From JAHJQQ01 sp032907525 (GTDB lineage Bacteria > Pseudomonadota > Gammaproteobacteria > Thiohalobacterales > Thiohalobacteraceae), in assembly GCA_032907525.1 (NCBI GenBank), contig JAJJPM010000099.1:1-46472 (forward strand): a stretch of 46,472 bases of DNA. The letters are read 5' to 3'. The notes under the pieces were generated by a model that did no database searches, was not told the origin of the DNA, and worked only from the letters and a program-made list of their open reading frames with translations. Shown in pieces: positions 1-8,539 of this stretch. Both the position numbers and the translations under genes were made by a program. Numbering within the stretch: the first letter of the stretch is position 1; each line of letters begins with the position of its first letter.

Positions 1-1065
1 CGGTGCGGGCTCCGCCGCGGGTTCCGCCGCCGCCTCCTGTGGCGGCGCGCCTGCCGTGGTTCGCTCGCCGGCATCGATGGGCGGCAGCGGCTCCGGCGGG
101 AGATTCAGGGCAAGGGCGGGGCTGTCGGCCGGAGCCGGCGGGGTGCTCTCGCGGCCGGCGTCCATCAGCAGGTAGGCGCCGCCCGCCGCCAGGGCCAGGG
201 CGCCGAGGCCGGCCACCAGCCAGACCGGCCTGCGCGCGGCCGGCTGCGGGGCGGAAGCGCCGTCGGGCCGGGTCCGGGCGGCGATGCGCTGGGCACGCTC
301 CATCAGCGTCTCGTGGGCCAGCACGTTCAGCCGTCCGGGCCGTCCGTCCGCGGCCTTGTGGATGGCGCGGATCTCGGTGAGGCTGAAGGGACAGTCGCCC
401 GAATAGCCGGCGACCGCGAGGCGGTACATGAGGTAGGAGGCCGACTGCTGTTCGTCGAAGCGCGGGATGTCCAGCCGATGCAGCAGCGGCTGCTGCGGGT
501 GTTGCAGGCCGATGTCGGTCAGCCGCTGTTCGAGGGTGTCGTCACCGAACATGACGATCCGGACGGCCTTGAGCGTTTCGTCCGGCGATCCGCCGAGGCC
601 CAGCAGGGCGCGCAGCGCCGCTTCGGGAAGGCGTTGCGCGTCGTCGACCACTACGACCGCGAGCTGGCCGCCCTGCCGGAGTCCCTGGCAGTGGCGCAGC
701 AGGCTGGCCCTGGCGCGGTCCGCGTCCTGCTCGGGCGGCAGCCCGAGGCATTCCGCGAGGCCGGCGTACAGTTCCGCGCCCTGGGTGATCCGCGCGCCTT
801 CCAGCCGGCAGAAGCGCCAGCCGTGGCCGCCGCGCAGCAGGAACTGCTGCAATAGTGTGGTCTTGCCCGCTCCGTCGGGGCCGATGACGCCGATGAGCAT
901 GTCACCGAAACGGGTGAGGTGCTGCAGAAGATCGAGCCGCTGCAGCAGCACCGGGTCGGCATAGAAGAAGTGATCGTCCGGCTGATCCAGGAAGGGTGCG
1001 CGCTGCAGACGCAGCGTGGCCAGGTAGTCAGGCGATGCCTGCGCCGATGTGTTCTGCGGACTCAA
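1..1065 (-). CDS. DamX-like AAA ATPase with one membrane segment (3' end outside window)
   Basis: Seen: the reading frame runs off the left edge of the window. It has a Walker A motif GPDGAGKTT near residues 60-68, a Walker B-like VVVVDDAQRLPE near residue 133, then a hydrophobic helix (about residues 280-300) and an Ala/Pro-rich stretch. The TTG start at 1065 is chosen because TTGA overlaps the stop of the upstream WGR gene and a GGAACAACC sequence precedes it. Known: DamX and ExeA-like proteins combine a cytoplasmic AAA ATPase, one transmembrane helix and a periplasmic SPOR domain that binds septal peptidoglycan; damX follows aroB in many gammaproteobacteria, as it nearly does here. Inferred: a cell-division or envelope ATPase of the DamX type. 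The SPOR domain, which would settle it, lies outside the window. Confidence 0.8.
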   Translation of the reverse strand, partial: MSPQNTSAQASPDYLATLRLQRAPFLDQPDDHFFYADPVLLQRLDLLQHLTRFGDMLIGVIGPDGAGKTTLLQQFLLRGGHGWRFCRLEGARITQGAELYAGLAECLGLPPEQDADRARASLLRHCQGLRQGGQLAVVVVDDAQRLPEAALRALLGLGGSPDETLKAVRIVMFGDDTLEQRLTDIGLQHPQQPLLHRLDIPRFDEQQSASYLMYRLAVAGYSGDCPFSLTEIRAIHKAADGRPGRLNVLAHETLMERAQRIAARTRPDGASAPQPAARRPVWLVAGLGALALAAGGAYLLMDAGRESTPPAPADSPALALNLPPEPLPPIDAGERTTAGAPPQEAAAEPAAEPAP

Positions 1066-1313
1066 GGTTGTTCCAATCCCTGAATGAATACGACACGGTA
1101 GCCGCGCTTGAGCTGCTCGTCGCGCACCTTGAGCAGGGCGTTTTCGGCCTGCTCGCGCGCGGGAAAGTGCTCTCGCACCACCCGCCCGCTCGAACCCTGG
1201 TAGCCCCACTCCCGGACCAGGGTCCAGCCTTCCAGAAGATCCTCCTGGAGATGCAGATGATAGTACCGGGGCGCGGCATCGGCACCAACCTGTGTTTGCA
1301 TGTAGATGCGCAT
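1062..1313 (-). CDS. small WGR-domain protein
   Basis: An 83-residue protein that is almost entirely one WGR-like domain: an aromatic start (YYHLHL), then GWTLVREWGYQGSSGR holding the W-G-x-x-G core, then a helix with EQAENALLKVRDEQL and a final strand. WGR domains occur in eukaryotic PARPs and in bacterial MolR/YehF-type proteins, where they are thought to bind nucleic acid ends; stand-alone bacterial versions have no settled function. The gene shares four bases with the DamX-like ATPase, so the two are probably translationally coupled. ATG at 1313 is preferred; a TTG lies two codons upstream. The palindromic element at 1345-1528 ends about 30 bases upstream and may carry or disrupt its promoter. 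Confidence 0.7.
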   Translation of the reverse strand: MRIYMQTQVGADAAPRYYHLHLQEDLLEGWTLVREWGYQGSSGRVVREHFPAREQAENALLKVRDEQLKRGYRVVFIQGLEQP

Positions 1314-1344
1314 GGGCAACCGATCTGCAATTTCGAGACGGGTT

Positions 1345-1528
1345 CTAGCCTGGACTATTCATGAACTGCCGTAGCGAGGGCGTCGAGATGCCTGACAAGA
1401 CAGCGTGGCGCGGACCGGAAGGCGCGCAGGCATACTCGACAGTATGTCGAGCACCTGAAGGGAGCACGCGCTGTCTTGTCAGGCATCTCGGCGGCCGCAG
1501 TAGGTCGTTCATGAATAGTCCAGGCTAG
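1345..1528. repeat. 184-bp nested palindromic element (MITE-like)
   Basis: Perfect 22-bp terminal inverted repeats at 1345-1366 and 1507-1528, with core CCTGGACTATTCATGAA. Inside them is a second perfect 20-bp inverted repeat at 1386-1405 and 1469-1488 (core GCCTGACAAGACAGCG). At the centre is a small hairpin, CTCGAC-AGTAT-GTCGAG, at 1435-1451. There is no convincing coding sequence. The nested design suggests a non-autonomous mobile element or a BIME-like intergenic repeat; no transposase gene is in the window to pair with it. This element accounts for most of the gene-free stretch between the WGR gene and dgt. Confidence 0.75.
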
Positions 1529-1631
1529 CCAGTGAGTGGCGCCGGGATCTGTTCCGCACGTGCGGTCCGATGTCCGCCGCATGCCGCTGGCGGCTTGCAT
1601 CGTGTCTCCCGCGTCGTGCATCGCCCGATCA

Positions 1632-2807
1632 TCAGGTCAGCTCTCTGGGATTGTAGACCCGTTCGTATTCGGCGATGGCGTAGCGGTCGGTCATGCCGGC
1701 GATGTAGTCGGCGACGCCGCGCGCCCGCCCGGCCTCGCCGTCGGAGGCTTCCAGACGCTGGCAGTGCGCGCGGGCCTCGTCGGGCAGCAGCCCCGTGTCT
1801 TCCATGAAGGCCTGAAAGAGCGCGGTGATCACGCGCCCGGCCTTGGCTGTCATGCGGTGCACGCGGTAATGCTTGTAGAGACGGTTGCGCAGGAAACGCT
1901 TGAGTTCGAGATTGCGTTCACGCATGGTCTCGCTGTACCCGATCAGCGGTTCGGGGTGTCGGCGGACCGCCTCGATATCGGCTGGATCGGCCTGTTTCAG
2001 GCGGCCCAGGCTGGTCTCGACGAGGTCGACGACCTGGGTGTTGATCATGCGCCGGACGATCTCGTGCACCGTGCGCCTTTGCGGCAGATGCGGATGGGCG
2101 CGGCGGACTTCCTCGTACTGCTCCCGGAACAGCCCGATCTCCACCAGCTCATCCATCTCGATGAGGCGCGCGCGCAGGCCGTCGTCGACGTCATGGCTGT
2201 TGTAGGCGATTTCGTCGGCGAGGTTGGTCAGCTGGGCCTCGATGCTGGGTTGTTGCCGCTCGATGAAACGCACGCCGACATCGCCCAGGGTGCGCGCCAC
2301 CGCGACGGAGCAGTGCTTGAGTATCCCCTCCCGCGCCTCGAAGGTGAGGTTGAGGCCGTTGAAGTCGGCATAGCGCTCTTCGAGTTCATCGACCACGCGC
2401 AGGGACTGCAGATTGTGCTCGAAGCCTCCATGGAGCTTCATGCAGGCGTTCAGGGCATCCTGGCCGGCATGCCCGAACGGCGTATGGCCGAGGTCGTGGG
2501 CCAGTGCGATGGCCTCGGTGAGATCCTCGTTCACGCGCAGGGCGCGGGCGATGGAACGGGCGATCTGCGCCACCTCGATGGAGTGGGTGAGGCGGGTGCG
2601 GAACAGATCGCCTTCGTGATTCACGAAGACCTGGGTCTTGTACTCGAGTCGTCGGAAGGCGGCGGAGTGGATGATGCGGTCGCGGTCGCGCTGGAATTCG
2701 CTGCGGTAGGCCGGTCCGGGCTCGGCATGGCGACGGCCGCGCGAGTGTGCATCGGTCGCTGCATAGGGCGCGAGGCCCTGGCCGCTTTCTGCTGCGCTCC
2801 GGCTCAT
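1632..2807 (-). CDS. dgt: deoxyguanosinetriphosphate triphosphohydrolase-like protein
   Basis: A 391-residue HD-superfamily hydrolase. The metal-binding set is visible: H75 in LTHSIEVAQIAR, the HD pair at 104-105 in AHDLGHTPFGH, and a late NSHDVDDGL containing the distal aspartate near 211. The family hydrolyses dGTP or other dNTPs to the nucleoside and inorganic tripolyphosphate, limiting dNTP pools. Length and motifs fit the shorter dGTPase-like subfamily common in proteobacteria rather than the longer E. coli Dgt, so substrate preference is open. It follows aroB on the same strand after 66 bases and is probably read with the aroK-aroB unit. Confidence 0.92.
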   Translation of the reverse strand: MSRSAAESGQGLAPYAATDAHSRGRRHAEPGPAYRSEFQRDRDRIIHSAAFRRLEYKTQVFVNHEGDLFRTRLTHSIEVAQIARSIARALRVNEDLTEAIALAHDLGHTPFGHAGQDALNACMKLHGGFEHNLQSLRVVDELEERYADFNGLNLTFEAREGILKHCSVAVARTLGDVGVRFIERQQPSIEAQLTNLADEIAYNSHDVDDGLRARLIEMDELVEIGLFREQYEEVRRAHPHLPQRRTVHEIVRRMINTQVVDLVETSLGRLKQADPADIEAVRRHPEPLIGYSETMRERNLELKRFLRNRLYKHYRVHRMTAKAGRVITALFQAFMEDTGLLPDEARAHCQRLEASDGEAGRARGVADYIAGMTDRYAIAEYERVYNPRELT

Positions 2808-2873
2808 TGTCTGTCGCGCTCCGGTGGTGCGGAAAAGTCCGGCCGTGCCCGGGGAGCGTTTCCCGCAGGCACG

Positions 2874-3962
2874 TCAGGCGGCATGGCGGTGTGCCGCATC
2901 CAGCGTCGCCCGCAGTTGCCGCGGGTCGAAATCGCCCGTGACCACCGCCTTGCCGATGCCGTGCAGCAGCACCAGGCGCAGGCCGCCGTCCAGCACCTTT
3001 TTGTCCACCGCCATCAGTTCGAGGAAGCGTTCGGGGGTCATTTCCGGCGGGACGGCGACGGGGAGGCGGGCGCGCCCGAGCAGGCGTCGGATGCGGTCCA
3101 CGTCCGCGGCGCCGAGCCAGCCCTGACGGGCGGAAAGCTCGGCCGCCAGCAGCATGCCTGTTCCCACCGCCTCGCCGTGCAGCCAGGTGCCATACCCCAT
3201 GCCGGTCTCTATGGCATGACCGAAGGTATGTCCAAGGTTCAGCAGGGCGCGCTGACCGCTTTCGCGCTCGTCTGCGGCCACGACGTCGGCTTTGCAGCGG
3301 CAGGAGCGTTCGATGGCGTAGCCGAGGGCTTCGGGGTCGCGCGCCAGCAGGCGGTCCATGTTCGCCTCCAGCCAGTCGAAGAACTCCGGCTCGCGTATCA
3401 GCCCGTATTTGATCACCTCCGCCAATCCGGCGGACAGTTCGCGGTCGGGCAGGGTGCCCAGGGTATCCGTGTCGATGATGACGGCGTTGGGCTGGTGGAA
3501 GGCGCCGATCATGTTCTTGCCGAGGCGGTGATTGACGCCCGTCTTGCCGCCGACCGAGGAATCCACCTGCGACAGGAGCGTGGTCGGAACCTGGATGAAA
3601 TCCACGCCGCGCTGATAACTCGCCGCCGCGAAGCCGCAGATGTCGCCGACGACGCCGCCGCCCAGGGCGATCAGGGTGCAGCGCCGGTTGAAGCGGTTCT
3701 CCAGCAGGGCGTCGTAGACGAGGTTGAGGGTGTCGAGGGTCTTGTAGGCCTCGCCGTCGGGCAGGCTGATAGAGCGCAGCGTGAAGCCCTGCAGGGCGCC
3801 TTCCAGTCTCTGCAGATACAGCGGCGCCACGGTGACGTTGCTGACCACCAGCACCTGCCGGCCGTGGATGTGGGGCGCGAACAGGTGCGGGTCGGGCAGC
3901 AGACCGCTGCCGATGTAGATCGGGTAGCTGCGTTCGCCGAGATCGAGTCGAAGGGTGCGCAT
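2874..3962 (-). CDS. aroB: 3-dehydroquinate synthase
   Basis: A 362-residue protein with the NAD-binding GGGVVGDICGFAA motif, the PTTLLSQVDSSVGGKTG active-site stretch and the later LNLGHTFGHAIE zinc-binding region. AroB converts DAHP to 3-dehydroquinate, the second step of the shikimate pathway, in the cytoplasm, using NAD and a divalent metal. Length matches the family. The ATG at 3962 has AGGA about six bases upstream. It lies 78 bases after aroK; the pilQ-aroK-aroB order is conserved in gammaproteobacteria. Confidence 0.97.
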   Translation of the reverse strand: MRTLRLDLGERSYPIYIGSGLLPDPHLFAPHIHGRQVLVVSNVTVAPLYLQRLEGALQGFTLRSISLPDGEAYKTLDTLNLVYDALLENRFNRRCTLIALGGGVVGDICGFAAASYQRGVDFIQVPTTLLSQVDSSVGGKTGVNHRLGKNMIGAFHQPNAVIIDTDTLGTLPDRELSAGLAEVIKYGLIREPEFFDWLEANMDRLLARDPEALGYAIERSCRCKADVVAADERESGQRALLNLGHTFGHAIETGMGYGTWLHGEAVGTGMLLAAELSARQGWLGAADVDRIRRLLGRARLPVAVPPEMTPERFLELMAVDKKVLDGGLRLVLLHGIGKAVVTGDFDPRQLRATLDAAHRHAA

Positions 3963-4040
3963 GGACTGTCCTGCCGCCGCCGGAAGCGGGCACGCGAAAA
4001 GCGTGAGGATAGAATAATCGCCCGTCCAGGCAAAGAGCGG

Positions 4041-4586
4041 CTAGCGGCGCGGCGCGCGCTTCGGCCGGGGGGGCCTGACCAGCCGCATGATCTCGTTGAC
4101 GACGTCCCGTGCCGAGCGTCCATCCGTGGGGACGACGATGTCGGCGATCTCCCGGTAGAGCGGATCGCGCACCGCCAGCAAGTCCTCCAGCCGGCGTTTG
4201 GGGTCGTCCGTCTGCAGCAGCGGCCGGTTGCGGTCTCTCCCCGTCCGCGCGAGGGTCTGCTCGGCCGAAGTCTCGAGATAGATCACGGTGCCGCGATCCG
4301 CCAGGTGGCGGCGGTTCTCGGGATCGAGGATCGCGCCGCCGCCGGTCGCCAGCACGATGTTCTGGAGCTGCGTCAGCTCGTCGATGACGCTGCTCTCCCG
4401 GCTGCGGAAACCGGCCTCACCCTCGAGCTCGAAGATCAGGGGGATGCCGACGCCGGTGCGCAGCTCGATCTCGCGGTCGCTGTCGATGAAGTCGCGCTTC
4501 AGCAGGCGCGCCAGCTGGCGGCCGATGGTGGTTTTTCCGGCCCCCATGGGACCCACCAGAAACAAATTGCCCGGCATGTTGGTCAT
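4041..4586 (-). CDS. aroK: shikimate kinase
   Basis: A 181-residue P-loop kinase. It has Walker A GPMGAGKTT near residue 12, the shikimate-binding DSDREIE and GFRSRES segments, a GGGA motif and the lid RNRPLL. It phosphorylates shikimate to shikimate-3-phosphate with ATP. A second ATG lies three codons in (PGNLFLVG), so the exact start is uncertain. The C-terminus is very basic. The 51-base gap from pilQ carries two short hairpins (CCGCTT-GT-AAGCGG and CCAG-GCTTT-CTGG on the coding strand) that could attenuate read-through but have no clear T-run. Confidence 0.96.
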   Translation of the reverse strand: MTNMPGNLFLVGPMGAGKTTIGRQLARLLKRDFIDSDREIELRTGVGIPLIFELEGEAGFRSRESSVIDELTQLQNIVLATGGGAILDPENRRHLADRGTVIYLETSAEQTLARTGRDRNRPLLQTDDPKRRLEDLLAVRDPLYREIADIVVPTDGRSARDVVNEIMRLVRPPRPKRAPRR

Positions 4587-4637
4587 GCCGGGCAGGTATG
4601 CCAGAAAGCCTGGCCGCTTACAAGCGGTGCTGCGGAT

Positions 4638-6794
4638 TTAGAAGGATGCGAGGTTCTCCTTGAGGATCCGCGGCGTCACGAAGATCAGCAGTTCCGACTT
4701 CTCGTTCAGGTTGCTCGTGCTGCGGAACGCTGCGCCGATGCCCGGAAGGTCGCCCAGCAGCGGGATCTTGTCGACGTTGTTGCTCTTCCGATGGATGTAG
4801 ATGCCGCCCAGCACCGCGGTATCGCCATTGTCCACCAGCACCTGCGTTTCCACGGCGCGGGTATCGATGGCGGGGATACCTTCGGGTCCGAACAGATCGC
4901 CCACCGTATCCTGGGTCACGCGCAGGTCCATGACCACGCGGTCGTCGGGCGTGATCTGGGGGGTGACCGTCAGGGAGAGGGTCGCTTCCTTGAAGCTGAC
5001 GGTTGCCGCGCCGCTGGACGAGGCCTCGCGATAGGGGATCTGCACGCCGTCACGGATGACCGCTTCCTTCTGGTTGGCGGTGATCACGCGCGGGCTGGAG
5101 ACCACCTCGCCACGGCCCTCGGCCTGCATGGCGGACAGTTCCAGGCGCAGCAGGTCGCGACCGGCACGGCCAATGATGAAGTTGATGGCCGAGGTGGCGT
5201 TCGGCGCGCGCAGATCCGCGAGCAGAGCGTCGACCGGCGGGTCGGAATCGTTGGGATTGGCGATAGTGGTCGGGAAGAAGTTCGGGTTGTAGGCCACGTC
5301 GCCCGGCAGGCCGCCACCGACAGCGGTATTGGTGGTGTTGGAGCTGTCCAGCTTGCCGCCGCCCCAGCGCACGCCCAGTTCCTTGGCGAAATCGTCGTTG
5401 GCGATCACGATGCGTGATTCGATCAGCACCTGCCGGACCGGGATGTCCAGCGTGGTGATGAGCTTGCGTATATCGGCCAGCTTGTCGGCGGTATCGCGGA
5501 TCAGCAGGGTGTTGGTGCGCTGATCGATCGTGACAGTGCCGCGGTCGGACAGCATCGAGGTGCCTTCCTCGCCCTTCAGCAGCTCGGCGAGATCGGCGGC
5601 TTTGGCATAGTTGACCTGGATGTACTCGGCGTACAGCGGAGCCAGTTCCTCGATCTGCTTCTGCGATTCCAGTTCGAGTTTTTCGCGCGCGGCGATTTCC
5701 TCGCTGGGGGCGACCAGGATCACGTCGTCGCTCTTGCGCATTGCCAGGCCCTTGGTCTTCAGCACGATGTCCAGGGCCTGGTCCCAGGGGACGTTCTGCA
5801 GACGCAGCGTCAGGTTGCCGGTGACGGTGTCGCTGACCACGATGTTGGTGCCGGTGAAATCGGCGATCAGCTGCAGGACCGAGCGGACCTCGATGTCCTG
5901 GAAATTGAGGGACAGGCGCTCACCCGTGAAGCCCAGCTTCTCGCGGCGGCGCGCCTCCTGTTCTTCCTTTGTCGTGGGCTTGATCTCCACCGTGTACAGG
6001 TTGTCGGTCTGGTAGGCCACGTGGTCGTATTCACCGGTCGGGGCGATCACCATGCGCACATTCTTGCCCTTGGCGAAGGTATCGACGGTCTTTACCGGCG
6101 TGGCGAAGTCGGAGACGTCCAGGCGGCGGTGCAGGTTCTCCGGCAGTTCGGCACCGAAGAAATCCAGTACCACCTGCCCCGCTTCCTGACGCATGTCGAC
6201 CGGCATGTTGGAGCTGGCCAGCGTGATGATGACGCGGCCTTCGCCCTGGTCGCCGCGACGGAAGTCGACATTCTGGATGGCGTTGCCGGACGCGGCGATG
6301 GGCTGCGAAGCGGCCGAAGCGCTGCTGCTCGGCACGGTGGACGCGGCGGCCGCGGTGCTGGCGCTGTCCTGCAGGGTCACGACGATCATGTTGCCCTCGA
6401 TGCGCGTATCGTAGGGCGCCATCTGCACCAGATCGATGACCACACGGGTGCGCCCCTGTGCCTCGATCGCCGTCAGGCTCTTGGCCAGACCGACGCCGAT
6501 GGGCTGGGGACCCTTGCCGAGCGCATTGTGCGTGTCCTGCAGATCCAGAGCGATGCGTGCGGGATTGTCGATCGTGAAGCTCAGCGGTTTCTCCGGCGGC
6601 TGCTCCATCTTGAGGATGACCTGCACCTTGTTCCCCGGCAGGGATCCGACATCGATGGCCTCCAGCGTGTTGGCTGCGAACGCGGTCGGGACGCTCAGGG
6701 CGAGCCCGCCGATCACTCCGAACAGCCAGCGCTTCGCGACGCTGCCCGGCGAGCCGGCGCTGCAAGTGGACTTTTTGGTACTGATACTCATCAT
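4638..6794 (-). CDS. pilQ: type IV pilus secretin PilQ
   Basis: A 718-residue outer-membrane secretin forming the pore for the pilus. Order seen: N-terminal signal peptide ending near the AFAA at residue 40; AMIN domain (about 45-130) that binds peptidoglycan; a Ser/Ala-rich linker; a second AMIN-like domain (about 170-270); a secretin/TonB short N-terminal domain starting at LSLNFQDIEVRSVLQLIADF; an N1 domain; and the C-terminal secretin barrel, with VPLLGDLPGIG-like IPLLGDLPGIGAAFRS near the end. It is the last pil gene before aroK. The start has two tandem ATGs preceded by GGGGGGAGC. Confidence 0.96.
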   Translation of the reverse strand: MMSISTKKSTCSAGSPGSVAKRWLFGVIGGLALSVPTAFAANTLEAIDVGSLPGNKVQVILKMEQPPEKPLSFTIDNPARIALDLQDTHNALGKGPQPIGVGLAKSLTAIEAQGRTRVVIDLVQMAPYDTRIEGNMIVVTLQDSASTAAAASTVPSSSASAASQPIAASGNAIQNVDFRRGDQGEGRVIITLASSNMPVDMRQEAGQVVLDFFGAELPENLHRRLDVSDFATPVKTVDTFAKGKNVRMVIAPTGEYDHVAYQTDNLYTVEIKPTTKEEQEARRREKLGFTGERLSLNFQDIEVRSVLQLIADFTGTNIVVSDTVTGNLTLRLQNVPWDQALDIVLKTKGLAMRKSDDVILVAPSEEIAAREKLELESQKQIEELAPLYAEYIQVNYAKAADLAELLKGEEGTSMLSDRGTVTIDQRTNTLLIRDTADKLADIRKLITTLDIPVRQVLIESRIVIANDDFAKELGVRWGGGKLDSSNTTNTAVGGGLPGDVAYNPNFFPTTIANPNDSDPPVDALLADLRAPNATSAINFIIGRAGRDLLRLELSAMQAEGRGEVVSSPRVITANQKEAVIRDGVQIPYREASSSGAATVSFKEATLSLTVTPQITPDDRVVMDLRVTQDTVGDLFGPEGIPAIDTRAVETQVLVDNGDTAVLGGIYIHRKSNNVDKIPLLGDLPGIGAAFRSTSNLNEKSELLIFVTPRILKENLASF

Positions 6795-6815
6795 GACAGT
6801 GCTCCCCCCATGGGA

Positions 6816-7355
6816 TCATTCGCTGAGCGCAAGCGAGGCCGGGCGTTCCATCCAGCCACCGAGGCCATCCGGTACGATTTCCGTAAGTGCGATTTCATAT
6901 TCGGTTATTTCCTTGATTTTCCCGTGATTCTGCCCGGCATAATTGCCAGGCTGGACACGGTGGATAGTGCCGTCGCTTGCCAGAACCAGTCCCCAGGACT
7001 GGCCGTGCTGTTCCAGCGTGCCTACCATCCGCAGGGTGTCGAGCGGAAAATCCTCCAGCGCCTCGCGCGGCCGATTGGCGTCCGGATGGATGGTGCTGCC
7101 GTTGCCGGCAAGCACCTGCTCCGCCTGGCTGGGCGTGCCGGGGCTGAACGGGCTGCGCATGTCGCTGGCCTGGTACAGGAACGTCTCGTACGGCTTGAAT
7201 TCCGGGAGCGGTTCGATTCTGGCCTGTTGCCGGCCGCGCACGTCGCTCACGAAGGTGCGCAGATCGTCCGTGTTGCCGCCACCGCAGCCCGCCAGGCCAA
7301 GGCCCAGCACCAGCCAGCAGGTCGCGGACATGATGGGTGTACGCCTAGTCGTCAT
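6816..7355 (-). CDS. pilP: type IV pilus lipoprotein PilP
   Basis: A 179-residue inner-membrane lipoprotein. The N-terminus has a hydrophobic helix ending in the lipobox LGLAGC, followed by GGG. The globular C-terminal part (from about residue 100, LRMVGTLEQHGQSWGLV) is the PilP beta domain that docks onto PilQ and couples it to the PilN-PilO dimer. The start codon overlaps the pilO stop by four bases (ATGA). The PF...P-type segment MRSPFSPGTP, typical of PilP, is present. Confidence 0.94.
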   Translation of the reverse strand: MTTRRTPIMSATCWLVLGLGLAGCGGGNTDDLRTFVSDVRGRQQARIEPLPEFKPYETFLYQASDMRSPFSPGTPSQAEQVLAGNGSTIHPDANRPREALEDFPLDTLRMVGTLEQHGQSWGLVLASDGTIHRVQPGNYAGQNHGKIKEITEYEIALTEIVPDGLGGWMERPASLALSE

Positions 7356-7963
7356 TTGGCGGCCTCCTCGCTTTCATCCAGATAGCGGTAGGTCTTTGCG
7401 GTCAGTTCCATGGACAGTTCATCGTTCGCGGCATCTTTGCCAGCCGGCTGGATGGCAATGTCGTGAATGGTGACGATGCGCGGCAATGCGGCGACACCGC
7501 TGACGAAGGCACCAAACTCATGGTACGTGCCCCGGACCTTGATGCTGATGGGCAGCTCCGCGTAGAACTCGAGCGGGACCTCGCCCTGGGGCTTGAAGAG
7601 ATCGAACTCCAGCCCGCTCGCGAGGCCGGTCTGAGACACATCCACCAGCAGGTCGGCGACTTCGGTCTTGTTGGGCAGCTGCCGCAGCATTGCTCCGAAT
7701 GACTGGCGCATCTCTTCCAGCTGCTGTTCATAGGCTTCGAGATTCGCGGCCTTGCGTGCCTTGGTCTCGAACTCCGATTTGAGCTCGTTCTCCCGGTTTT
7801 TCGCCTGGTCGAGCCGCAGCTGCTGATCCTTGATGTCGAACCAGTATCCAAGGCCGATGACGGCGATCGCGATCAGAATGATAACGAATGTGCGCGCAGC
7901 CAGCGGCCAGTTGGCGATATTGCTGAAATCGAGGTCGTTGATGTCTATTTCCGAGAGATTCAC
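7352..7963 (-). CDS. pilO: type IV pilus inner-membrane protein PilO
   Basis: A 203-residue bitopic protein with a short cytoplasmic N-terminus, one transmembrane helix (about residues 22-42, FVIILIAIAVIGLGYWF), a long coiled coil (about 45-95, charged, rich in Glu/Lys/Gln) and a periplasmic ferredoxin-like domain. PilO pairs with PilN to form the alignment subcomplex that links cytoplasmic PilM to PilP and PilQ. ATGA overlaps with both neighbours indicate tight translational coupling. Confidence 0.94.
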   Translation of the reverse strand: MNLSEIDINDLDFSNIANWPLAARTFVIILIAIAVIGLGYWFDIKDQQLRLDQAKNRENELKSEFETKARKAANLEAYEQQLEEMRQSFGAMLRQLPNKTEVADLLVDVSQTGLASGLEFDLFKPQGEVPLEFYAELPISIKVRGTYHEFGAFVSGVAALPRIVTIHDIAIQPAGKDAANDELSMELTAKTYRYLDESEEAAK

Positions 7964-8538
7964 GGCGTACCTCCCGTTTCGGCTTCCTGGCCGGTCGTCG
8001 TTGCCTTCTGGCTCGCGAGCAGGGTGAATTCCGCGATGCGTCGCCGCTCTTCATTCTTCGTTTCGATGACGTTGAGTTTCGGGTTGCCCAGCCACTCGGA
8101 GCCGTCGATATTGCGCATGTAGGCGGAAACCCGCGCGTTCGATTGTGCGGCACCCTGCATTGTCAGTTCCGAGCCCTTCTGGGCGAACGTCTTGAGATGC
8201 ACGCCATCAGGCAAGGTCCGTACCAGTTCATCCATCAGGTGAACGCTGAGGGGACGGTTGCTTTGCAGTTCCTGGATGACATTCATGCGCGCGAGCAGTT
8301 TCGCCTTCGTCGATTCGAGATCCTTGATCTTGACGATGCGGGCATCGAGCGCCTTGATTTCACCTTCCAGGAACTGATTGCGCTCGTTCTGGCCGCTGAT
8401 CATGCTCTCCATTTGAATATGGGCGAATACGACCGCCACCGCGGCCAGTACTGCGCCCGCAGCCGCCATGCCGGCGAACTCGCGCTGTTTGCGCTTGCGT
8501 TCCCATTCGCGCCAGGGGAGTAGATTGATGCGCGCCAT
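7960..8538 (-). CDS. pilN: type IV pilus inner-membrane protein PilN
   Basis: A 192-residue protein starting with ARINLLPWREWERKRKQ. The INLLPWR motif is the PilN signature that binds the cleft of PilM. A transmembrane helix follows (about residues 22-42), then a coiled coil and a periplasmic domain with NVIQELQSNRPLSVHLMDEL. The stop overlaps pilO and the start lies one base after the pilM stop. It forms the PilN-PilO heterodimer in the inner membrane. Confidence 0.95.
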   Translation of the reverse strand: MARINLLPWREWERKRKQREFAGMAAAGAVLAAVAVVFAHIQMESMISGQNERNQFLEGEIKALDARIVKIKDLESTKAKLLARMNVIQELQSNRPLSVHLMDELVRTLPDGVHLKTFAQKGSELTMQGAAQSNARVSAYMRNIDGSEWLGNPKLNVIETKNEERRRIAEFTLLASQKATTTGQEAETGGTP

Positions 8539-8539
8539 G

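Noticed and set aside
1536..5417. A 1293-codon open frame on the plus strand
   Set aside because: It is antisense to dgt, aroB, aroK and pilQ, which have full family motifs. Long antisense frames are expected in GC-rich DNA, and the translation is low-complexity Asp/Gly/His/Ala-rich.
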